Assembly (NCBI GenBank): GCA_003416985.1
Contig: QVIN01000007.1
Location: 372,001 to 436,000 of the forward strand
Length of the DNA stretch: 64,000 nucleotides
Direction: 5' to 3'
Source of the DNA: Duganella sp. BJB480
GTDB taxonomy: Bacteria; Pseudomonadota; Gammaproteobacteria; Burkholderiales; Burkholderiaceae_D
This document shows, piece after piece, positions 8,403 to 15,273 of the stretch. Numbering within the stretch: the stretch's first letter is position 1; the number at the start of each line of letters is the position of its first letter. The notes under the pieces were generated by a model. The model was not told the origin of the DNA. It worked only from the letters and a program-made list of their open reading frames with translations, and ran no database searches. The translations under genes were made by a program, and so were the position numbers.

Positions 8403-8954
8403 ATGAAAACCATGAAAAAACTCGCCCTCGTCTCGATGATGGGTATCGCCCTGGCCGCCAGCGCCGCCGCGCTGAAGACCGATCCGTCCAAGTCCACCGT
8501 CTCGGCCGTGTTCAAGCAGATGAACGTGCCGGTCGAATCCAAGTTCAAGAAATACACCGTCGCCATCGACTACGACGCGGCCAAGCCGGACGCCTCCAAG
8601 GCCACCGTTGAAGTCGAAACCGCCAGCCTGGACGTCGGCGACGCCGACATGAACAAGGAAGTGGCGAAGAAGGAATGGTTCAACTCGGCCCAGTTCCCGA
8701 AAGCGACCTTCGTCTCGACTGCGATCAAGAGCGCCGGCGCGGGCAAGCTCAACGTCACCGGCAAGCTGACCATCAAGGGCAAGACCGCCGACATCAGCTT
8801 CCCGCTGACGGTCAAGGCCGACGGCGGCAAGCAAGTGTTTGAAGGCGCGCTGCCGATCAAACGTCTGGCCTACAACATCGGCGAAGGCGAATGGAAGGAC
8901 ACCGGCATGGTGGCCGATGAAGTGACCATCAAGTTCCACGTCGTAGCCCAATAA
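8403..8954 (+). CDS. YceI-family periplasmic lipid-binding-like protein (copy 1)
   Basis: A 183-residue exported protein with a signal peptide (MKTMKKLALVSMMGIALAAS ending near SAAA) and a YceI lipocalin-like beta-barrel. Family features include ALKTDPSKSTVSAVFKQMNV, KEWFNSAQFPKATFVS, GKLTIKGKTADISFPLTV and the C-terminal GEGEWKDTGMVADEVTIKF. Known YceI proteins bind polyisoprenoids in the periplasm. Here it probably works with the cytochrome b561 encoded just upstream and with the second YceI copy downstream. A GGAG ribosome site precedes the start. Confidence 0.92.
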   Translation: MKTMKKLALVSMMGIALAASAAALKTDPSKSTVSAVFKQMNVPVESKFKKYTVAIDYDAAKPDASKATVEVETASLDVGDADMNKEVAKKEWFNSAQFPKATFVSTAIKSAGAGKLNVTGKLTIKGKTADISFPLTVKADGGKQVFEGALPIKRLAYNIGEGEWKDTGMVADEVTIKFHVVAQ

Positions 8955-8970
8955 ATTCGGAGACCGTTAA

Positions 8971-9537
8971 ATGAAACTGCAAATCCTGATCGCCACCTTG
9001 CTGGCCGCCTCGGCCACGTCCGCCATCGCCGCCACCTACAACATCGACCCGACGCACACCTACCCGAGCTTCGAAGCCGACCACATGGGCCTGTCGGTCT
9101 GGCGCGGCAAGTTCGACAAGACCAGCGGCACCGTCACGATGGACCGCGCCGCCAAGACCGGCGCGCTGGACATCGCCATCGCCGCCGACTCGATCGACTT
9201 CGGCATGGACAAGATGAACAGCCACGCCAAGACGGCGGACATGTTCAACGTCGAGAAATTCCCGACCATCACCTACAAGAGCAAGTCGTTCAAGTTCGAG
9301 GGTGACAAGCTGGTCGGCGTGGATGGCGAGCTGACCCTGCTGGGCGTCACCAAGCCGGTGGCGCTGAAGGTGGACAAGTTCAACTGCATCATGCACCCGC
9401 GCTACAAGCGCGAAGTATGCGGCGCCAACGCCGTGGCCGAGTTCAAGCGCACCGATTTCGGCCTGAACTACGGCACCCCGGCCTTCGCGCCGGAGGTCAA
9501 GCTGGCGATCCAGATCGAAGCCATCAAGGCCGATTAA
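8971..9537 (+). CDS. YceI-family periplasmic protein (copy 2)
   Basis: A 188-residue second YceI protein with signal peptide MKLQILIATLLAASATSAIA. Its mature N-terminus ATYNIDPTHTYPSFEADHMG and the motifs EKFPTITYKSKSF and GELTLLGVTKPVAL are closer to classical E. coli YceI than copy 1. It has CIMHPRYKREVCGANA, two cysteines that could form a disulfide. Both copies share the fold but are quite diverged, so they may have split roles rather than being a recent duplication. The gene is the last of the b561-YceI-YceI group and is followed by a large palindrome 12 bp after the stop. Confidence 0.93.
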   Translation: MKLQILIATLLAASATSAIAATYNIDPTHTYPSFEADHMGLSVWRGKFDKTSGTVTMDRAAKTGALDIAIAADSIDFGMDKMNSHAKTADMFNVEKFPTITYKSKSFKFEGDKLVGVDGELTLLGVTKPVALKVDKFNCIMHPRYKREVCGANAVAEFKRTDFGLNYGTPAFAPEVKLAIQIEAIKAD

Positions 9538-9549
9538 CTTTCGTAAACT

Positions 9550-9639
9550 TTGGGGTCAAGTCTGACATTCGGACACGAGCTCTGCCGTAGTGCGCGCACT
9601 ACGGCAGAGCTCGTGTCCGAATGTCAGACTTGACCCCAA
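9550..9639. repeat. Dispersed long palindrome, copy 1 (90 bp, perfect)
   Basis: A perfect inverted repeat with no spacer; its centre is at 9594/9595. The outer arm TGGGGTCAAGTCTGAC continuing into ATTCGGACACGAGC is identical in copies 2 (51356-51441) and 3 (61371-61456). The inner stem here is TCTGCCGTAGTGCG and its exact complement. It lies between a yceI gene and an S46 peptidase gene. It ends 7 bp before an extended -10 element, so it may affect that promoter. It resembles REPIN/REP-type or MITE-like elements of related genomes; no transposase is nearby. Confidence 0.9.
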
Positions 9640-9646
9640 TTTTTGT

Positions 9647-9655
9647 TGCTATACT
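9647..9655 (+). promoter_or_regulatory. Extended -10 promoter of the S46 peptidase gene
   Basis: TGCTATACT is a good extended -10 element 42 bp upstream of the chosen start. The right end of the palindrome supplies TTGACC at 9630-9635, but with only 14 bp spacing, so the -35 contribution is doubtful. Confidence 0.45.
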
Positions 9656-9697
9656 CGCGTCGTTGTTCCCTTTCCCATCACTTCAACAACGACAAAA

Positions 9698-11851
9698 ATG
9701 CATAAATCACTGATCGCGCTCGCCATCCTGAGCACCGCAGCCCACGCCGATGAAGGCATGTGGATGCCGCAACAGCTGCCACAAGTAGCCAAGCAACTGA
9801 AGGCCGCCGGCCTGAAACTCGACCCCGCCAACCTGACCAAACTGACCGAGTTCCCGATGGGCGCCATCGTCAGCCTGGGCGGTTGCTCGGCCTCCTTCGT
9901 GTCGCCGCAGGGCCTGGTCGCCACCAACCACCACTGCGTCTACGGCAGCGTGGCGCACAACTCCACGCCGGAACGCGACCTGCTGGCCAATGGCTTCCTG
10001 GCCCACAGCTTCGCCGAGGAACTGCCGGCCGCACCAGGCAGCCGCATCTTCGTGACCAAGGCCGTCACCAATGTCAGCAAGCAGGTGGTCACCGCCGATG
10101 TCGCCAAACTGAGCGGCAAGAAGCGCAGCGACGCGATCGAGAAGAACCAGAAAGCCATCCAGGCCGAGTGCGAAAAAGACGAAGGCCATCGCTGCACCGT
10201 GTCGTCCTACTACGGCGGCCTAGAGTACTACCTGATCAAGCAACTGGAAATCCGCGATGTGCGCCTGGTGCACGCGCCACCGGCCGGCGTCGGCAAGTTC
10301 GGCGGCGACACCGACAACTGGATGTGGCCGCGCCACACCGGCGACTACGGCTTCTACCGCGCCTACGTCAGCAAGGACGGCAAGGCCGCCGACTTCAGCA
10401 AGGACAACGTCCCCTACATTCCGCAACACTACCTGAAGCTGGCCAAGGAAGGCGTGAAGGAAGGCGACTTCGTCATGGTGCTGGGCTACCCCGGCCGCAC
10501 CAACCGCCACCGCCTGCCGTCGGAAGTGGCCTACACCTTCGACTGGAGCTACCCGACCTTCGTCAAGACCTCGGCGGAAAACCTGGCCATCATCGCCGAC
10601 GCCACCAAGGACAACAAGGACACCGCGCTCAAATACGCGTCACAGGTCGCCGGCATCAACAACTACTACAAGAACCGCCAGGGCATGCTGGACTCCTACG
10701 CCGGCAGCGATATGCTGCAGCGTAAAACCGCCGAGCACGAGGCGCTGAAGACCTGGATCAACGCCACGCCTGCCCGCAAGGCCGAATACGCCGGCGACAT
10801 CGAGCTGGTGGAAAAGCTGATCGCCCAGCGCGACGCCGAAACCAAGCGCGACTACTTCCTGGCCTCGTCCAAGCCGCGCCTGCTCAACACCGCGCGCATG
10901 CTGTACCGCCTGGCCAACGAGAACACCAAGCCCGACGCCGAACGCAAGTCCGGCTACCAGGTCCGCGACGTGCCGCGCATCAAATCGTCGGTCGCCGCCT
11001 TGGTGCGCAACTACGATGAGAAGGTCGACAAGGCGCTGGTGATCAACAGCCTGTCGAAATACGCGGCCCAGCCGGCGGCCCAGCGCAACGCCAGCTTCGA
11101 CGCCATCTTCGGCATCAAGGACGGCATGAGCAAGGCCGACCTGCAAGCGGTGCTGGACGCGATGTACGCCGGCAGCAAGCTGGGCGACGCCGCCGAGCGC
11201 ACCAGCTGGATCGGCAAGACGCCGGCCGAGTTCAAGGCCAGCAACGACGCCTTCATCAAGACCGCCGTCGCCATGTACGACATGGACATGAAGGACGAGG
11301 CCGACGAGGAAGAACTGGGCGGCAAGCTGCAGCAAGCCTACGCCAACTACATGAAGGCCAAGATCGCCTTCATGCAGAGCAAGGGCCAGGCGGTCTACCC
11401 TGACGCAAACAGCACCCTGCGCGTGACATTCGGCCAGATCGCCGGCCGCGACCACGGCGCCGACGGCACCACCTGGAAGGCCTTCACCACGGTCGAAGGC
11501 GTGGCCGCCAAGGCCACCGGCGTGGGCGAGTTCAACGCGCCGAAGGCCCAGCTGGCCGCGATCAAGGCCAAGGACTTCGGCAAGTACGTCGATCCGAAAC
11601 TGAAGTCGGTGCCGGTCGCCTACCTGGCCACGCTGGACATCACCGGCGGCAACTCCGGCTCGGCCGCGCTGAACGCCAAGGGCGAGTGGATCGGCCTGGC
11701 CTTCGACGGCACGCTCGACTCCATCATCTCGGACTGGGACTTCAACAAGGCCAACACCCGCGACATCCAGGTCGACCTGCGCTACATCCTGTGGAACATG
11801 AAGCACGTCGACCACGCCGACAACCTGCTGAAAGAAATGCACGCGGAATAA
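9698..11851 (+). CDS. S46-family dipeptidyl peptidase (DPP7/DPP11 type)
   Basis: A 717-residue secreted serine exopeptidase. Start ATG 9698 gives a signal peptide MHKSLIALAILSTAAHA followed by DEGMWMPQQLPQ, the family's mature N-terminus. The chymotrypsin-type catalytic His is in ATNHHCVYG, and the Ser is in TGGNSGSAALNAKGEW near residue 650. Downstream, IGLAFDGTLDSI has Gly at the position that separates DPP7 (Gly, hydrophobic P1) from DPP11 (Arg, acidic P1), so a DPP7-like preference is inferred. An open frame upstream to 9590 would lie inside the palindrome and was rejected. The gene stands alone with its own terminator. Confidence 0.92.
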   Translation: MHKSLIALAILSTAAHADEGMWMPQQLPQVAKQLKAAGLKLDPANLTKLTEFPMGAIVSLGGCSASFVSPQGLVATNHHCVYGSVAHNSTPERDLLANGFLAHSFAEELPAAPGSRIFVTKAVTNVSKQVVTADVAKLSGKKRSDAIEKNQKAIQAECEKDEGHRCTVSSYYGGLEYYLIKQLEIRDVRLVHAPPAGVGKFGGDTDNWMWPRHTGDYGFYRAYVSKDGKAADFSKDNVPYIPQHYLKLAKEGVKEGDFVMVLGYPGRTNRHRLPSEVAYTFDWSYPTFVKTSAENLAIIADATKDNKDTALKYASQVAGINNYYKNRQGMLDSYAGSDMLQRKTAEHEALKTWINATPARKAEYAGDIELVEKLIAQRDAETKRDYFLASSKPRLLNTARMLYRLANENTKPDAERKSGYQVRDVPRIKSSVAALVRNYDEKVDKALVINSLSKYAAQPAAQRNASFDAIFGIKDGMSKADLQAVLDAMYAGSKLGDAAERTSWIGKTPAEFKASNDAFIKTAVAMYDMDMKDEADEEELGGKLQQAYANYMKAKIAFMQSKGQAVYPDANSTLRVTFGQIAGRDHGADGTTWKAFTTVEGVAAKATGVGEFNAPKAQLAAIKAKDFGKYVDPKLKSVPVAYLATLDITGGNSGSAALNAKGEWIGLAFDGTLDSIISDWDFNKANTRDIQVDLRYILWNMKHVDHADNLLKEMHAE

Positions 11852-11871
11852 GCCGTCCCGCGTCGCCAACG

Positions 11872-11906
11872 AAACCACGCCCCGGCAACGCGGCGTGGTT
11901 TTTTTT
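11872..11906 (+). terminator. Rho-independent terminator after the S46 peptidase gene
   Basis: AAACCACGCC (11872-11881) pairs perfectly with GGCGTGGTTT (11892-11901) over a 10-base loop, followed by a T run to 11906. Confidence 0.85.
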
Positions 11907-11969
11907 ATGGATCGGTTACTATGGATCGGTTACATTAAGGCTTCCCTACAACCGTGTTCAGGAGAAGTC

Positions 11970-12536
11970 ATGGCCGCGAAAAAAGTCGCCGTAGTGATCG
12001 GCAGTCTGCGCAAGGATTCGCTCAACCGCAAGTTCGCCCACGAGCTGATCGCGCTGGCGCCGCCGTCGTTGCAGCTGGAGATCGTCGAGATCGGCGAGCT
12101 GCCGCTGTACAATCAGGACCTGGAGGAGAACGGCGCCACCGCGCCGCAGACCTGGACCCACTTCCGCCAGCGCATGCAGGCCGCGCAGGCCGTGCTGTTC
12201 GTCACGCCGGAATACAACCGCTCGGTGCCGGCCCCGCTCAAGAACGCCATCGACGTCGGCTCCCGCCCCTACGGCAGCAGCATCTGGAGCGGCAAGCCGG
12301 CCGCCATCGTCAGCGTGTCGCCGGGCGCGACGGGCGGCTTCGGCTCCAACCACCACCTGCGCCAGTCCATGGTGTTCCTCGACATGCCGCTGCTGCAGCA
12401 GCCGGAAGCCTACATCGGCGGCGCCGCCAAGCTGCTCGGCGACGACGGCAAGTTGAACAACGACAGCACCCGCGAGTTCCTGCAAAAGTTCATGACCGCC
12501 TTCGCCGCCTGGGTGGACACCAACGCCAAGGCCTGA
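11970..12536 (+). CDS. NADPH-dependent FMN reductase (ChrR/YieF-like flavoprotein)
   Basis: A 188-residue flavodoxin-like reductase. The FMN phosphate loop is GSLRKDSLNRK near residue 11, and the family signature PEYNRSVPAPLKNAIDVGSR surrounds the flavin ring. GGTGGFGSN-type spacing follows in SPGATGGFGSNHHLRQ. Members reduce quinones, chromate, azo dyes or FMN with NAD(P)H in the cytoplasm. The start at 11970 is fixed by AGGAGAAG seven bases upstream; earlier in-frame ATGs lie inside the preceding terminator region. Its stop and that of the convergent gene abut at 12536/12537. Confidence 0.92.
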   Translation: MAAKKVAVVIGSLRKDSLNRKFAHELIALAPPSLQLEIVEIGELPLYNQDLEENGATAPQTWTHFRQRMQAAQAVLFVTPEYNRSVPAPLKNAIDVGSRPYGSSIWSGKPAAIVSVSPGATGGFGSNHHLRQSMVFLDMPLLQQPEAYIGGAAKLLGDDGKLNNDSTREFLQKFMTAFAAWVDTNAKA

Positions 12537-13292
12537 TCAGCGCTTGATCGCCTTGAAGGCGTGGCCGGCCTCGGTCAGCGCGGCCGGCCTGGCGGCGGCC
12601 CCGGCCGCCGGCGCCGCCGCGCGTTGCAGCGCCAGCAGCAGCGGCGCATTGCGGTCGGGCAGCAGCGCCAGGTCCGCGCCCGGCAGGCGTTGGGCCAGCA
12701 CGCCCGCCGCGTCCGCGCCCACGGGCTCGCAACTGACGTACAGCCGGTACGACGACCAGCTGTTGCCCACCTCCAGCATGAAGCCCGCCACGTTCACCGA
12801 ACCCGGCGGACCGGGCAGCGCCGTCACGCGCAGCCGCGTCTTGCCCTTGCGCAGATGCAGCGCGTCCCAGGTCTGCATCGGATAGAACTTCGGCGGCCTC
12901 AGCACCGACTTGGCCGACGCCAGCCCGGCGGCCACCGGCTCCACCACGATCACCGGCAGCTTGCCCAGCGAGGCCAGCGGCGCCACCCCGCCGTAGTGGC
13001 CGGAGCTGGCAGGCGTCACCAGCAGCAGGTCGGCCGTCGGCCACTGGCGCGCCGCCTCGGCGCTGTAGGCGTCGGCGTCGGCGCCCACGGTCAGGATGGT
13101 CAGCCCCTGGAAGCGGATCATCGCCAGGCCCTTGCCCGCCAGCTGCACCCGCCCCGGCGCGGTCGGCGCCGCCTGCGCCGCGCCCTCCAGCTCGATCACA
13201 TAGCGCGGCCCGATCTGCGCCAGCCCCACCCTGCACCCCAGCGCCAGCAGCGCCACCACGATCACCGCGCGCCATCCGTAACGGTTGCCCAT
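12537..13292 (-). CDS. Secreted metallo-beta-lactamase-fold protein with degenerate metal motif
   Basis: A 251-residue protein. Start ATG 13292 follows a very strong GGGAGGAAG ribosome site and gives an N-terminal hydrophobic segment (WRAVIVVALLALGCRVGLAQ), so it is secreted or anchored. Strand order (GLAMIRFQGLTILTVGADAD, then DLLLVTPASSGHYGGVAPLA) resembles UlaG-like metallo-beta-lactamase folds. However, the expected HxHxDH is replaced: THAHSDHYGG in relatives corresponds to TPASSGHYGG here, leaving only the last His. Metal-dependent catalysis is therefore unlikely. The C-terminus is Ala-rich. Family assignment is my inference from motif register; function unknown. Confidence 0.65.
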   Translation of the reverse strand: MGNRYGWRAVIVVALLALGCRVGLAQIGPRYVIELEGAAQAAPTAPGRVQLAGKGLAMIRFQGLTILTVGADADAYSAEAARQWPTADLLLVTPASSGHYGGVAPLASLGKLPVIVVEPVAAGLASAKSVLRPPKFYPMQTWDALHLRKGKTRLRVTALPGPPGSVNVAGFMLEVGNSWSSYRLYVSCEPVGADAAGVLAQRLPGADLALLPDRNAPLLLALQRAAAPAAGAAARPAALTEAGHAFKAIKR

Positions 13293-13498
13293 CGCTTCCT
13301 CCCGGCCAAGTTCCAGTTCTCCAGTAGACCACCAGCCGCATAAGGTTCTCTTGAAGCAACTCAATACGCGCGCAGGACCGGGCTGGCGCCGCTCAAAAAT
13401 CGGGCACGAATGATACAATTCCGCCCTCGGCAGCGCGCTGCAATGCTTACCAAGCGTGGCGTGCCCTCCCCCCAACTCCCTCTGAGATCCAGACTGCC

Positions 13499-15187
13499 AT
13501 GCACCCAGACATGCCCACGCCTTACGAAAAAGGCAATCAAAACCAGACCACCCTGTGGAGCGAGTGCATCGCCTTCTACCAGGAGCTGGCGCAACGCTTC
13601 CCGCAGGTACTGCGTTTCGAGCAGATCGGCACGTCCGACGGCGGCATCCCGGTGCATGCGGGGGTGGTCAGCGCGGACGGCGTGTTCGACCGCGCGCAAA
13701 TCAAGGCCGAGGGCCGCACCGTCTTCTTCAACAACAACGGCATCCACCCCGGCGAACCCGAAGGCGTGGACGCCTGCATGGCCATCGTGCGCGACCTGTG
13801 CTTCGATCCGGCCCGCCTCGCCGCGCTGGGCAAGACCGTGCTGCTGTTCGTCCCGTTGTACAACGTCGACGGCGCGCTGAACCGCGCCAACACCTCGCGC
13901 GTCAACCAGGACGGGCCGGAGCAGTTCGGCTTCCGCGGCAACAGCCGCCACCTGGACCTCAATCGCGACTTCATCAAGTGCGACACGCTCAACGCGCAGC
14001 TGTTCAACCAGCTCGTCACCAGCTGGGATCCGGACGTGATGGTGGACACCCACACCTCCAACGGCGCCGACTACCCGTACACGATGACGCTGATCCACAC
14101 GCAGGCGGACAAGCTGGGCTACGGCCTCGGCCCCTTCCTGCGCGAGACCATGCTGCCGCACATCTACGCGCAGATGGAAGCGAAGGGCTGGCCGACCTGC
14201 CCCTACGTCAACCCGGTGCAGGACACGCCCGACGACGGCATCGCCGAGTTCCTGGAAGTGCCGCGCTTCTCGACCGGCTTCGCGGCGCTGCACCACGTGA
14301 TCGGCTTCATGCCCGAGACGCACATGCTCAAGCCCTTCAAGGACCGCTACGAGTCGATGCGCGCGCTGCTGGACGTGACGATGGCCTTCACCGTCACCCA
14401 CGGTGAGCAAATCCAGAAGCTGCGCGCCGACGCGCGCGAGCAGGCCGCCAACGCCAAGGAATGGACCGTGAGCTGGAAGATGGACGAGGCGAACCCGTCG
14501 ACCTTCCGCTTCAAGGGCTACGCGGCCAAGCGCAGCCCAAGCCTGCTGGGCGACTACATCCGCCTGTCCTACGACCGCAGCCAGCCGTGGGAAAAGGACA
14601 TCGCCTACTACAACAGCTTCGTACCGTCGGCCACCGTGCGCGCGCCGAAAGGCTACGTGGTGCCGCAAGCCTGGCGCGAAGTCATCGAGCGCCTGCAATG
14701 GAACGGCGTGGAGATGGCGCGCTTCGACGAAGCCTCCACCTTCGAGGCGCAGTACTACCACATCGCCTCCGTCACCTCGCGCCCGAACGCCTACGAAGGC
14801 CATATGTACCACGACGTGGTGGAACTGGAAGCGCGCACCGGCAGCTTCACCGTGCAGCCGGGCGACTACTTCATCCCGCTCAAGCAGGCCAACGCCCGCT
14901 ACGCCGTCGAGACGCTGGAACCGCAAGGCCACGACTCCTTCTTCCGCTGGGGTTTCTTCAACAGCGTGCTGGAGAAAAAAGAAGCCTACTCCGACTACGT
15001 GTTCGAAGACCTGGCGATGGAGATGCTGGAAACCGAGCCTGAACTGAAGGCGAAATTCGAACAATGGAAGGCCGCCAATCCGGCGCTGCTGACCAGCCAG
15101 GACAAGGTCCTCGGCTTCATCTTCGAAAACGGCAAGCGCCACGCGGAGCCGGAATGGCGCCGCTACCCGGTGCTGTCCGTCCTCTAA
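13499..15187 (+). CDS. M14-family zinc carboxypeptidase-like peptidase
   Basis: A 562-residue protein with an M14 metallocarboxypeptidase domain in its first two-thirds. The zinc ligands are His and Glu of GIHPGEPEG (near residue 83) and His of VMVDTHTSNG (near 183). NSRHLDLNRDF is the substrate-binding Asn-Arg region, and Glu of GFMPETHM (near 280) is the likely catalytic glutamate. No signal peptide is visible, so it is probably cytoplasmic. The C-terminal ~230 residues (VTSRPNAYEGHMYHDVVELE) form an extra domain of unknown role. An alternative ATG at 13511 would drop four residues. Substrate is unknown. Confidence 0.85.
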   Translation: MHPDMPTPYEKGNQNQTTLWSECIAFYQELAQRFPQVLRFEQIGTSDGGIPVHAGVVSADGVFDRAQIKAEGRTVFFNNNGIHPGEPEGVDACMAIVRDLCFDPARLAALGKTVLLFVPLYNVDGALNRANTSRVNQDGPEQFGFRGNSRHLDLNRDFIKCDTLNAQLFNQLVTSWDPDVMVDTHTSNGADYPYTMTLIHTQADKLGYGLGPFLRETMLPHIYAQMEAKGWPTCPYVNPVQDTPDDGIAEFLEVPRFSTGFAALHHVIGFMPETHMLKPFKDRYESMRALLDVTMAFTVTHGEQIQKLRADAREQAANAKEWTVSWKMDEANPSTFRFKGYAAKRSPSLLGDYIRLSYDRSQPWEKDIAYYNSFVPSATVRAPKGYVVPQAWREVIERLQWNGVEMARFDEASTFEAQYYHIASVTSRPNAYEGHMYHDVVELEARTGSFTVQPGDYFIPLKQANARYAVETLEPQGHDSFFRWGFFNSVLEKKEAYSDYVFEDLAMEMLETEPELKAKFEQWKAANPALLTSQDKVLGFIFENGKRHAEPEWRRYPVLSVL

Positions 15188-15273
15188 AAAAATACCGCAA
15201 CAACCAGCATCACCCCATGCGCGCGGCGGCGATCCCGCCCGCGCGCATGCTAGCTGCCCACAAGGCCATAGCC

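Noticed and set aside
9550..9639. The repeated palindromes as a CRISPR array
   Set aside because: The three copies are tens of kilobases apart with no regular spacers and no cas genes.
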